From: Cladopsammia gracilis
Taxonomy: Eukaryota; Cnidaria; Anthozoa; Scleractinia; Dendrophylliidae
Assembly (NCBI GenBank): GCA_022457155.1
Contig: JAJGOT010000526.1
Span: 307,001-371,000 of the forward strand
DNA length: 64,000 nucleotides
Direction: 5' to 3'
A program made the position numbers and the translations under genes. Below are positions 24,874-35,686 of the stretch, piece after piece. The notes under the pieces were generated by a model, which was not told where the DNA came from, made no database searches, and saw only the letters and a program-made list of their open reading frames with translations. Position 1 is the stretch's first letter. Every line of letters starts with the position of its first letter.

Positions 24874-26217
24874 CGTAATACTGTTTTTGAGAATTGCTAA
24901 AATTGAAAATAGCCCGTTCGTCAATCTTAATTCTTGTGCTTCCAACCTTTCACCTTAGTTAAGCTTGTTCAAAGTGCGACGCTGTTAGGCTTGGGCTATC
25001 TATATATATTACAGTAGCCCTTTTAAGTACTGTTGTTTAATTACAATTGTCGCAATTCTTATGACCTTTGTTTATTCTTATTTCTTTAAAATAACTTTAC
25101 TGTTGAAAACTCTATAACAGCTCAATCCCGAACTTAGCTATTTTTGTTTAACAACACAACTTTTGGCCATTAACTTATTCAGTCAAATTTCTCACATTGT
25201 TTTTCTTAAAATGTTATTTGTAGGATGCTGTGATGACAGAGTTAAGCCTACGGAACAATTTTCTATATCCTCACAGAGTGATCGTCAATGGTTTTGATTC
25301 AATGACAGTGTGCGTGGTATCTTGTTTATTATTTTTGTAATTATAAATGCCACATGCCCACATATTGTAATTGATTATTTTTGTTTTGAACTTGAGCAGG
25401 CATAATTAATCCTGGGCCAGTTGGATAAACACTTAAGTTACTTTAAATTATGTCCGTGTCGAAGATCGCCTCAGTCTAAACATCGATCGAAAAAAAAAAT
25501 TCAACTGAGACGTTGCAAATGCACAGACTGAAAGAAACTTAGATAAACGTAGATTGTAAATTTTAGCGTGTGGCGTTAGTGGTTCAGTTAACCTTCGGTC
25601 TAACAGGCAACTGTTTCTTTTAATCGTTCATTTACACAGCGAAACCAATTTGTAAGCGAATGATATTTGAATAGCTTTCAGTAAATAGTGCATTAAGCGC
25701 TTTCTTCGATGAATATTTCAGTTTTGGTAATGTTTTGAGTGGTTTGTTTTACTGATCTAGTTGACTCCCGCGATGAAGTCAACTTACTTGATAATCGAAA
25801 TTCATGACTATACAAAAATACTGAAAAAAGTAGAATAAAAACACGGAATTGAGGTAAGGAATACGTTTAAACTAGCACTTGATTACCGTATGTTTTGTCC
25901 AAAACGTGAATTATTTTTGTAAAGGATCCGTTTCCTCGCTATCTAATATATCATTACTGTTCTTGGCCACTTTTACACAGCAAAGGATCCAGCAAAGTTT
26001 AAAATCAGTGAATCTGCTCCCAAACTATTTACTTACCAGGAATATAAGGACGAGCCACCATGATCTTAGTCGCATTTCGTTCTCTTGGAGTTCACAAGAG
26101 ATTATGACAGGTTAGTTTTGAAATTATTTCAGTGCATATGTAAGGGACAATAAGGTTTCATATTTTCAATAAGGTTTCAGTTTGTTATTTAGGCACCTAG
26201 CTGATTGTGTGGATAGA
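24874..26217. other. Host DNA, no gene recognised
   Basis: AT-rich sequence between the foldback and the DIRS-type element. No exon, RNA gene or repeat of note was seen. Confidence 0.5.
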
Positions 26218-26616
26218 AACTAATTCCCACTGGAGCCCTTACTCACAATCACCCCGGATACTGTTAAGTTATGGGAGCGAGGCGACTCCGGAGGTGAGAG
26301 GGAGCAAGAGCTCCAAGAAAGCAGGCGTGAAAGTCATCGCTGCGGGGAGGAGGGAGGGTCGCTGACACGAGAGTCCTCCAGCAATTCACGAAAGAACAGA
26401 GTATACGCGCACTGAGCTGAGCTGAGAGGGTTAATATATATACGCACAAGGTCAGCGGCATACAGCATGTGATCGCCAAAAATAACTGGGTCCGTGGAAT
26501 AGAAAATTAGGGTGATTGTTAGCGCGGGCCCCGGTGAGAATAGTAACTAATTCCCACTGGAGCCCTTACTCACAATCACCCCGGATACTGTTAAGTTATG
26601 GGAACGAGGCGACTCC
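26218..26616. repeat. Split direct repeats A1-B1-A2 at the 3' end of the DIRS-type element
   Basis: A1 is 26218-26289, B1 26361-26542 and A2 26545-26616. A1 and A2 differ at about one base (GGGAGCGAGG or GGGAACGAGG). The block between A1 and B1 (26290-26360) is not repeated at A2. Confidence 0.85.
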
Positions 26617-26875
26617 TACGGTGGCCACTCACCTAAGCCCCAATAGTCAAAAACGGCTGACGCCATATGCGTCACATAATTCAACAAGATGCGGAGAGGA
26701 AATATAGGTCCTCCTCCCAAAACTCAGAAGATATACGAGCACGGCATGAGTGTTAACAACTCAGAGAAAAACGGCTATCGAAGAACAGCGAAACGCGTGA
26801 GAACCAAACGGGCAAATTGTGCAATTTATTACATGTTACAAGATATCAGGGACGCCACGGACTGTAAATGTACAG

Positions 26876-28065
26876 TTAACCAAACACTTGGTGGAAACCC
26901 GAGAGGTCATTAAACTGTTTATAGCTAGCAACGCATTCCTCGGACATCTTTTCCCCGGTAGGGAGTTTACCCGCAGCGAGGGTGGAGGCTGGACTTGCAA
27001 CCAGTAAGGCTTCGTGCAAATGGTTATAATGGTCTACCATGGCAGGCGTTCGCCAACCAACATGCCGTGCTATGTCGTGTTTGGGAACTCCAAGTAACTT
27101 TAACGTGATAAAGCATCCGGAGCGCAGACTATGGGGGGTTTCACATTCATAAATGCCCAGATGGTTAAGATACCCCATAAGGCGATTATAGGGCGCAGAA
27201 AGGTTGTTCTGATATTGCACCGTGCCTCGTAAAGAGCGAAATAAAAACCCAGAAGAGATGTCCAGCTTGATCAATAGGCAAATGTCCAAATAAAGCTTAA
27301 AACTGGAAACAGGACATACGATGGAATGGCGGGAAATCCGCACGCAAAATGAATGGGTCGAACCGTCTCTAAGAGTTTTCCGAAAGTATGATTAAAATGC
27401 AGTCCCGAAAAATGGTAGGTATAATACCTCCCTGGATTTGGCGCGCCCTAAATCTGACGAACTGTCCCCAGCATAAAAATCAATGCAAAAGAAGGCCAAA
27501 TCTCTACTAAGCGCATGCAACAGGTTAAGAGGAGTGTTGCGATTCCGAAGCTTTGACAAAATATGGTTCGCTATTCTAACAAGTTTGTCCTAAAAAGGGG
27601 GACAGCTTTGTGGGGTTGTACCCGCGCTTGCGCCTGTTCTTCACTGACACTTTTAACGTACTCTTTAATGGACGGATGCGAGGCTGGATTCCAATTCCTA
27701 GACGATCGTCCCATTCGCCTCCTGGCCCCTTCCTGGGTAAAAATAGCGCGGAACTTTCTCACAAGACTGTCCACAGTCCCGGCAGCTAAACGATTAGGGC
27801 AACGACAAGACTCCGGTCGACGGTGTCCCAGCTCAGGGCATGCGGAATCCTGAACGACGGTCTTTCCGAACTTGTCTTTCCAAACCAAGAACTTTAGAAT
27901 GTCAAAAGGGGACGCCGAAACCAAAGTCTTAGTAACTAGAAGCGACGCCAAAAAAGTAGAGAGCAACTTGCGTAGGGCCGGTTTCTGACGCTCGTAACTT
28001 TTCTGTGACTTTTGTTGCTGCAAATGATCCAACCTACGATCGATAGAGGCGAAATCGATATCCAA
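26876..28065 (-). pseudogene. Tyrosine recombinase of the DIRS-type element
   Basis: The C-terminal frame (27343-26876) has the catalytic signatures HSLRSG (H-x-x-R), HVGW and DHYNHL with the nucleophilic tyrosine, diagnostic of phage-integrase-type recombinases. The N-terminal frame (28065-27571) continues in frame to about 27413 and has a zinc-ribbon-like C-P-E-L-G-H..C-R-C-P stretch. The frames join only through a frameshift near 27410. In such elements this enzyme inserts a circular cDNA. Confidence 0.75.
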
Positions 28066-28474
28066 TTTTGTCTGGAAACGAGGATCTACTAAGGGTTCGC
28101 TACGAAATCCGCACCTCTGGCAGAAAATAAAGCCAACGTCATTTAAATACGCACACTTCGGGCAAGACGCGGCGGGCTTCCAAATCCTTGGGCGTGGAGC
28201 CTAGGAGGTAACAAAGTCGGGGTCAGGGACAATTCTGAAAGCCATAAGTCCCACTGCAAAGGTCGGTTACGGAAGGAACCTTGAGTGCCAGGAAAAAGTA
28301 ACACTCTCAAATCACCTTTGCGACCCAAAGTAACGCAGAGAGTAGCTCTAGCTTGCAGTACTGGCCACCAATACGGGAGGAGTGAGCTTAGACACAACAA
28401 TTGTAAACGCAACTTCCCTGAGAAAGCGGAGCACCGGTCCGACTATAACAAACGGGGGGAACACATACGCGTTT

Positions 28475-30463
28475 TCAGCACGAGAAATATTCTGTGCGAA
28501 GGGATTGACATCTAGCTTGCGAAGCGGGTGAGGCGAACGAGGTGAAGTGCTTTAGAGGGGCTCCAGAGGAGTCACGCTGAGCGTTAACATCAAGAGCCAT
28601 CAGGTCGACGGAGTGGGGTCTGGAAAATGATTCGAGCACGACCCAGCTATCCGAGGCCAGCATACAATCCTTATTAGAGAGAGCTCTTGACAGGGCGTCA
28701 GCAGGGTTATGCGCCGAAGGTATGTACTTGAGGTCCAAAGAAATGTTTTGCTTGAGCAAGATACGATGTAAAAGCTTTAGCGCGTCGTTCAACTCTTTGC
28801 TTCTCCCACCTTGCCTTTCCTAGGAATGAATGAGGACCATGGAATCAACGTGCGCATCAAGACGGCAGTTCCTAACGATGACGCTTACCGATTAAATAGT
28901 GAAGGCCAAAGCGAGGGCTTCTTTAGTAGCAATGGACTTGTCCTTGACGTTGTCGCCCCACAGACCGTGACATTCCAAGGGTGGATCACTGGAGTTCTCC
29001 ACAACGCCGCCCCACGCGAACAGAGAAGCATCACTACTCAATTTGACCACCATGTGCCGCTCACCTAACCAAGGCAAGGCTTGATTCCAGGAGTCGAGCA
29101 AACGCCAATATTCGATTTCAGCTTTAAGATCGCCCACTATTTGAATAGGACGAGAGGAACGCGTTGCCTTGGCGATAGCACGGTAAATTTCACGCGCATA
29201 AAGCTTGGCCGCTGGGGCAGCAATGCAGAAGGAAATGATCTTTCCTGCTAAGCGTTGGAGTGATTTAATAGAGGCACTACCGTGACAAAAGATTGACTCA
29301 CACAGGCTCGCAAACTTTTCCTTTTGCCATTTGGAAGAACAAAAGCCTACAGATCTGAATCACAAAGGTAACCCCCAAAACGAACTACCCTTTGGGGTAA
29401 AATAACGCATTTGTCTAGGCTTATAAAATACCCAAGAGAAACCAGAAAAGTACAGGCTATTAAGCAGCGGCTGTGCCAGATGGAGATCGGACCATTGAGG
29501 ACGCGAGCCTCGAGGTAACCGAAGTTGGCCTACGTGACGGTCGACAACATACTGGCTGCAAGATACTTGTGGCTGCGAAGCCTACGTTGTGAAAGATATA
29601 AGCACTGGCCTTCCATCCGAATGGAAGAGTCCTATATGTAAAAAACCAGCCCTTCCACGCCAGGCCAAAATACGTTGTACTCTGGGGCGATAACAGAACG
29701 TGATCGCATCCGCTCTTGTCGTCAAAAACTGATTGGAAATGCCCCTTGAACACATAACGAGGAAGGTCGGAAATGTAGTCGAGCGAAAGAGGGAGGTCCT
29801 TAATCCATAGATTTAGGAAGCGCTCATCATGGCACATCCGCGGTTTAGTAGGTTCAACGGTAATCGGCATTACAAGATGCGGCAGTGACACTTCACCAAT
29901 TTTGCCCCAAATAGAGAGGGATCCATTAGAAATGCGCTCCAAAATAGTCGCACGAATAAAGTCTTCAAATTGCTCGCAAACCTTGCTATTAGGGAAGATT
30001 GCAACCGGGTCAGAAGGGAGGTTGTAAAATTTAATCTGAAAATCTCCCTTGAGGTGGGCGAAAAAGCCAGACACTTCAACATCATATGAAATATAATGGA
30101 AAATCTCCTGACGCTAGGATAATCCGCAAGAACCCAATCCCACTGCGGCAAGTGGCGGTGGATTTCCCCAGCCACGAATGTTTTTGGATAGCGGAACCGA
30201 ACCTGCGCGTGGGATGCGAAAACAGAACTACACAAAACCATATAAAGCGAAGGGTTGGGGCCCGCCATGCAGGGTTTTTCCCCTTTCCAGACACACCAAT
30301 TGAGCTTAGTAGGCACCACTTTCTCGGGATCAAACTCTAAACGAGGTCTTTTGAATCCACTAAGTCCCTGGTTAAAAACACGAAAACTAGACTGAGGACA
30401 CTGATAGCAACTAGGAAAGGGAAAAAACCAACCGCACGGCAAGCCCCCAAATACCCCGTCCAA
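28475..30463 (-). pseudogene. Reverse transcriptase/RNase H of the DIRS-type element
   Basis: Four successive minus-strand frames carry parts of one polyprotein. RT (30463-29460) has KPRMCHDERFLNLWI, LDYISDLPRYVFKGHF, the region expected for the catalytic dyad (FDDKSG) and TYRTLPFGWKASAYIF. RNase H (29137-28892) has KLSSDASLFAWGGVV, and its C-terminus (28792-28475) has YIPSAHNPADALSR. At least three frame changes separate these pieces. The RT type groups with DIRS elements by its LPFGWKASAY block and by the neighbouring tyrosine recombinase. Confidence 0.8.
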
Positions 30464-30689
30464 GACAGAGTGAAGGTTTTAGATAACCCCTTCGGGACCA
30501 GCCGGGGCTGGTAGAAAAAACGAACCAAGAAATATGCGCAAGAGACAAGAAAGCAGTTTATTGGTCATGAAAAACTAACAGGATACAGATACCAACAATG
30601 CGAAAAGTTACATACAACGCAATAAATTATAGCGAGAACCCAATGGGCAAGTTGCTAACTTTGTTGCACGAAAAACAACGCCTCCCGTC

Positions 30690-31200
30690 AAAATCTTCCT
30701 TCCAATTTCCCTTTTTCGCTTCTTTCTTCCCTTGTCTTCTCCTTCTTTCTTTCCTTCTTTGCTTCTTTCCCCTATTCCTTCCTCTTTTTTTTTCTTTTTT
30801 CACGTGGCCTTTTTTCTTCCAATTTTTCCTTCTTTCCCTCTTTCTTTCCTTGTCTTCTCCTTCTTTCTCTCCTTTTTTTTTCTCTTTTCTTTTTCTTTTT
30901 CTTTTTCTTTCTTTTTCTTTTTTTTTTCACGTGGCCTCCTTTCACTTCTTTCTTCTTATTTTTCCTTCTTTCCCTCTTTCTTTCCTTGTCTTCTCCTTCT
31001 TCCTTTCTTTTTTCATTTTTTTTTTTCACGTGGCCTCCTTTCACTTTTTTCTTCTAATTTTTCCTTCTTTCTCTCTTTCTTTCCTTGTCTTCTCCTTCTT
31101 TCTCTCCTTTTTTTCCTTTCCGTCCTTTCTTCCTTTCTTCCTTTCTTTCTTTCTTTCTTTTATTTTCTTTCCTTTTTTTTTTTTTGCTTTCCGTCCTTTG
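30690..31200. repeat. About 500 bp polypyrimidine tract with a degenerate minisatellite
   Basis: The + strand is almost all C and T. It contains at least three diverged copies of a unit of about 100-130 bp starting TTTCACGTGGCC(T/C)(T/C) (about 30800, 30929 and 31027) and containing TTTCTTTCCTTGTCTTCTCC. Long frames on both strands here are Phe/Ser-rich or Lys/Arg/Glu-rich by composition and are not genes. The tract sits where the DIRS-type element's Gag would be expected. Confidence 0.9.
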
Positions 31201-31830
31201 CCACTCTAAACTTACCTTTAAAACATAAAAATCCACGACAAATAACAAACTAAATAAAAAATTACGTAACGCAAAGGTGCGACAAACACGAGCAAGGGAG
31301 AACAATAGCTGATGAAAACACCAAAATAACAATGGCTGAGCAAACAAAGGGTGCGGTACAAAATAAGCAACAAGGACAAACAATAAACGCAATGAAAAAG
31401 ATATGGACTAAAGCTAAAAATAAAGTAAAGAACGAAGCATTCCGACCAAATAAAGTAACAGGAAAAACTAAAAAGAATGCTGATGGCAAATTTTTGTGGG
31501 GGAGAAGTAAACACGCGGCGCGGCAAACAATGCAAACTAGCGAAAAATAGAGGACAAAACCTATAACACCCGAAGCAAGAGAGCGGCTATGAACGGAATA
31601 CCAAAGCACTAAACGAGTAACGAAGCTAATAAACAAACGGAGGGATACTAGTAATCCGGACAAACAGCGCTAACGAGAAAGGAACAAGCTATGTAATAAC
31701 ACGCCAGTACAAACGACATGCGAACCAAGGACACAACCCCATAAAATAGGTGTTTTCATAAGTAGGGGCACACTTAAAACCGAGCAAAAGCCAAAACTGG
31801 CAGGAAATGCAAAAACAAGGGGGCGAAATA

Positions 31831-32034
31831 CTAGCGAAGACCAAGAGACAGAAAACGAACCTCTGGACCTTGTTGAACCTCTTGCGCTTGCCCTTGAGCA
31901 GGTTGGTCTGGATTCGCAGCTTGAGGTTCTTGAACCGCCGGTGCGAGCGCCATAGGGCCAACATTCGCATCTTGAACGTCGTTTAAACGGGCAGCCAAAG
32001 GTCTGGCGTCTGGGGCAGCAGGAACTTGACCCAT
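31831..32034 (-). pseudogene. Possible Gag N-terminus of the DIRS-type element
   Basis: A frame starting MGQVPAAPDARPLAARL directly after repeat B2 on the coding strand is rich in Ala, Pro and Gln (QEPQAANPDQPAQGQAQEV). Its position and composition fit the start of a Gag ORF. No zinc knuckle or other Gag motif is visible and it stops after 67 codons. Confidence 0.35.
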
Positions 32035-32078
32035 GGTATAGATAAAGGAAGGCGCAGCGATGACCACGAAGAAACAAA

Positions 32079-32260
32079 GCTGACACGAGAGTCCTCCAGC
32101 AATTCACGAAAGAACAGAGTATACGCGCACTGAGCTGAGCTGAGAGGGTTAATATATATACGCACAAGGTCAGCGGCATACAGCATGTGATCGCCAAAAA
32201 TAACTGGGTCCGTGGAATAGAAAATTAGGGTGATTGTTAGCGCGGGCCCCCTGTGAGAAT
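32079..32260. repeat. Split direct repeat B2 at the 5' end of the DIRS-type element
   Basis: This 182 bp segment matches B1 (26361-26542) nearly base for base, in the same orientation. It includes CAGCATGTGATCGCCAAAAA and GATTGTTAGCGCGGGCCCC. Confidence 0.9.
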
Positions 32261-32412
32261 AACAACAAGTCTTCTGCGTCAAAAAGCGCTATGGCACCGT
32301 TATTTATTTCAAGTCCCGACGAATAAGATTTCACGAAAAGAACTCTCGCTATTATGGATTATCCCTATTATGGACACCTAATAGAATTTGATATAAACAC
32401 CAGTGTTAATTA

Positions 32413-32561
32413 ACAATTATTGGATGAGGTTGAGCATGATAGCGATAATTATCAAGGCCAAAGTTTGTGTTATCTGCCGAAGCCGAAGGCTGAGGCGGAT
32501 AACACAAACTGAGGCCTTGATAATTATCGCTATCATGCGAAAACCGAATCCAATAATTGTT
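32413..32561. repeat. Palindromic element
   Basis: AACAATTATTGGATGAGGTT..GCATGATAGCGATAATTATC pairs with GATAATTATCGCTATCATGC..CGAATCCAATAATTGTT. The hairpin tip is GCCGAAGCCGAAGGCTGAGGC. Confidence 0.85.
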
Positions 32562-32655
32562 TTATTATGCATATTCCTGAGCTGCACTTGTAAAGACAAG
32601 AGCGCGCACAAAAAAGTGATCAATGCACAGCAGTCAACTTGTAAGTAAACAACTT

Positions 32656-32737
32656 ACGTCACTTCTGCATGCATAAAACTATTGTCTGTAGGTATGACGT
32701 CACTTCTGCATGCATAAAACTATTGTCTGTAGGTATG
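32656..32737. repeat. Two identical 41 bp tandem copies
   Basis: The unit begins ACGTCACTTCTGCATGCATA and ends TGTCTGTAGGTATG. The copies are identical. Confidence 0.92.
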
Positions 32738-33019
32738 ACGTAACAGAAACAGCAAGCAATAATTAGCTGCGTGCTTATAGCCAATCAAAATCGAGCTAGT
32801 GACACCAATGTATAATAACTACAAATGAATGTTTGTTGGCCGTGTTGTGAAAATAACGAAGGTACTTTAATTAATTTTGGCAAAAATATGAGCGTTTATG
32901 GTGAATAATGCATGGTATATAATAATATGAGTAACAAAACCAGTGGCGGATCTAGGTAGGGGGAACCGGTAGGGCGCCCTCCCGCCCCCCCCCCCCCAAC
33001 CTTAGTCTAAAGGGCTTAA

Positions 33020-33197
33020 AATAGGCCATTTCCGAGTTGCTTTTTGTCTCGTTATCAAAGCGAGGCTTGGTGCAAAACCTTTCATATGGAAATTAGTTTT
33101 CATTCATATGTAAATAAAACCAATTTTCACATGAAAGGTTGTGCACCAAGCCTCACTCTGATAACGAGACAAAAAACAACTCGGAAATTGCCTATTG
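33020..33197. repeat. Palindromic element
   Basis: AATAGGCCATTTCCGAGTTG pairs with CAACTCGGAAATTGCCTATT; inner blocks such as TTGTCTCGTTATCA and CGAGGCTTGGTGC also pair. It lies just after a poly-C run (32987-32998). Confidence 0.85.
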
Positions 33198-33643
33198 GTT
33201 TCAGTCGCTTACAATTTCCCTCCGCCTGTCTCCTCCCCTATTCACTCTGCCCCCACCCTACCCCACTCCCCCATTTCGATGTAGTCTGGATCCGCCATCG
33301 AAAACTCATATAGTTCCGCTTGAAACTTGGAATGAAGACAAAGGGAAACGAACTTAGTGTGATAACATTAAAAACGTAAAAAAGCATGATTTGTAAGGAT
33401 ATCCAAAATTGGAAAAATGGGTTGAAAAAGTGATTTGCATTGGCAATTTTTGTATCGTAGTCAAAATGAAAGTGTCAAAGATGTTGTCTGAAGCACTTCC
33501 TGAAACAATAAAGAAGGAAACAAACAAATGAATAAGATAATTACCGGCCATACTACATTCAGTTGTTGGGCTTGAACCAAGTCGGAAGACAGAAGAATCT
33601 TGGCCGGGACAACTCACAGGTGCATTTTTATAACGCACAAAAT

Positions 33644-33742
33644 AAAGAGTAAATGTTAAAATGCGAATACAGCGGTCTCTCATCGCTCCTGTCCGGCCGG
33701 GAGTGGAGAGACGGCTGTATTCGCAAGTTAACATTTACTCTT
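33644..33742. repeat. Palindromic element
   Basis: AAGAGTAAATGTTAA..GCGAATACAGC pairs with GCTGTATTCGC..TTAACATTTACTCTT around a GGCCGG-containing tip. Confidence 0.85.
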
Positions 33743-34116
33743 AGTATACCTTGGCTTGACACGGAAATAATATACACTTAATGACTGGTCCCGAGGGAAA
33801 CAATAAGTTTTGTTTTCCGGAGCCGATCGATATTCGAGGGAAAACATAACTAACTTGTTCCCGAGAGACCAGTCATTTTAGTGACTGAAAAGTGTTTTGT
33901 TATATACCAACAATCATACCAGAGAAGACAATATCTGAGAAAAACACGCCAAAGGTTTTTTAAATGAATGCGCACTGCAAACATACAAATCTAAATTAAA
34001 AAGCTTTTTCAACAACAACTTGGCTCATTTGCCCTGGAAAACGCTCCTGAATTGAAACGATTTGTTTCTTTTTTTTTTCCACCCCGGGAAAGTATGAGTT
34101 TTGTATTCTCTATTTT

Positions 34117-34271
34117 CGAATTGCCCATAATACACTTTGTTTGCCCCCCAAATTTTGCATAAACTATTGTTTGTAAATGCTCTTGGAAGGACTGCATATT
34201 CCCAAGAGCATTTCAAAACAATAGTTTATGCAAAATTTGGGGGGCAAACAAAGTGTATTATGGGCAATTCA
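34117..34271. repeat. Palindromic element
   Basis: CGAATTGCCCATAATACACT at the left pairs with AGTGTATTATGGGCAATTC at the right, with a stem of about 70 bp containing CCCCCCAAATTTTGCATAAA. Confidence 0.9.
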
Positions 34272-34585
34272 AAAAAAGAGAATTGCAGCGCGGGCTGCGC
34301 GGGCTACATTTGAAATTAGCCTATACCACGTGACCAAAAACCAACCAATCAAAGCGCGCGTCAGTTCAACGAAACTCCAGCTACATAACAATACAATGTA
34401 ATATGTATATAATATACTCAACAAAATGTGCCGTTTCTGATTGGTCAATGATGAATGCATAAATAGACAAGAAGCTGTACACAGCTTGAACTCGTGGCGC
34501 CTTTAACTCATTGCAGCATTGATTCCCAAGTGATTTGAGTGCTTTTACAGAGAAACAAAAGCTTAAAATTATGTCTAATCAAAGG

Positions 34586-34675
34586 CAACCTCGTCCCCAG
34601 GGCCTTCTCCGCTTTTACAAATTCAAAATCCATTTTGAATTTGTAAAAGCGGAGAAGGCCCTGGGGACGAGGTTG
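34586..34675. repeat. 90 bp nearly perfect palindrome
   Basis: CAACCTCGTCCCCAGGGCCT pairs with AGGCCCTGGGGACGAGGTTG; the whole 90 bp folds on itself with almost no loop. This is a very short MITE-like unit. Confidence 0.92.
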
Positions 34676-34984
34676 GGGCCGTCCGGGAGTAAGCCACAAA
34701 CTCAGTCACTGCGCTGTCCAAGAGCACATACTACTTACGAACTAAATTTTATTATTTTAAGCTACAGATACACATCAGAACGCGTGTTTAGGTTGCAAAA
34801 TCCTTTTAGATCGATTTTAATGTTGCACTAAAAACTCCGAATGCGAAACATCTGTAAGGTTATTGTTGTCTATATTCGTTTACATCAAATTAATTATTGT
34901 TATCGTTGGATTCACGTTGAATTCCTGTTACGAAACGTGTTCGTAACAAAGCATTTGCTCACTAAGTTTACAGCTGATGGAAGG

Positions 34985-35013
34985 AGCGAGTGAGTGAGTG
35001 AGTGAGTGAGAGA
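34985..35013. repeat. (GAGT)n microsatellite
   Basis: GAGC followed by about five GAGT units and GAGA. Confidence 0.85.
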
Positions 35014-35435
35014 GTGAATTTTATTTAAACACCCTTACCGATAACCTGTTCATCATGCTTTCACGCATACACGGGTTTAAAAGTAAGACTACACTGCATT
35101 CACTAGATTCAGTAGCTGACTCTTAAGCTCGACCCGGAGCTCGATCGCTAAGCAAATGGCAAGTTTAATATATAAAACACAGAACTTGCCAGAGCAAAAA
35201 TCCCACAGGAATAAGCGGCGAACACAATATGAAACGGTCCTATCCATCCATGAACGCCTTGAATTGTCTTGAAAGTGTGCAGTTGTACGCAGTAGTTCTT
35301 TATCTTGCTTCTCGAGTACACAAACGGAGAGATTTTACGGTATGTATTTCATGGCCGAAACCCATATAGTCGTCTATATAGACTTAAATATGCGTGCATA
35401 AATTTGCATGCGCTAATGTGACACGAAAAAAAACA

Positions 35436-35615
35436 AGTAGTGGTTGGGGAGGCGGTCAAATACGGTTTTTAGATCCCTAAATAAACCGCCAAACGCCCGA
35501 GTTACCGGGGCCCCAGGTCTCATTGCATTCGCCCTGGGGGCCCGGTAACTCGGGCGTTTGGCGGCTTATTTAGGGATCTAAAAACCGTATTTGACGCGCC
35601 TCCCCAACCACTACT
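35436..35615. repeat. Terminal palindrome (left end) of element A
   Basis: AGTAGTGGTTGGGGAGGCG pairs with CGCCTCCCCAACCACTACT. The stem is about 77 bp and includes CCGCCAAACGCCCGAGTTAC. The tip has about 26 bases and contains a small inverted repeat of its own (CCAGG/CCTGG), so a branched hairpin can form. Both outer arms read AGTAGT from the outside, the same start as element B. Confidence 0.88.
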
Positions 35616-35665
35616 ATGTACCCCTCCCTCAAACCCTGTGAGAGGGGTAACCAATTGAAGAAAGC

Positions 35666-35686
35666 TAAAATCCTTGTATATACGCA
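35666..35686 (+). promoter_or_regulatory. TATATA start-proximal motif of the element A polymerase gene
   Basis: TTGTATATACGCA directly precedes the polymerase ATG. Equivalent TATATA-containing motifs precede nearly all element A start codons (listed in the findings). I infer a core promoter with a very short leader. Confidence 0.5.

Larger units (their letters stand above)
26218..32261 (-). mobile_element. DIRS-order (PAT/Ngaro-like) tyrosine-recombinase retrotransposon, decayed
   Basis: On the minus strand the order is repeat B2 (32260-32079), a possible Gag, reverse transcriptase with RNase H (30463-28475), tyrosine recombinase (28065-26876), then A2 (26616-26545), B1 (26542-26361) and A1 (26289-26218). 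The A copies (72 bp, AACTAATTCCCACTGG..GCGACTCC) and B copies (about 182 bp, GCTGACACGAGAGTCC..GTGAGAATA) are direct repeats. This gives a B-ORFs-A-B-A arrangement, the split direct repeats of PAT/Ngaro elements, which integrate with a tyrosine recombinase in place of a DDE integrase. All enzyme frames carry frameshifts, so this copy is not autonomous. Confidence 0.82.

Noticed and set aside
30598..31392. Long Phe/Ser-rich and Lys/Arg/Glu-rich frames
   Set aside because: Products of the polypyrimidine tract. Every frame is open because the strand lacks most stop triplets.
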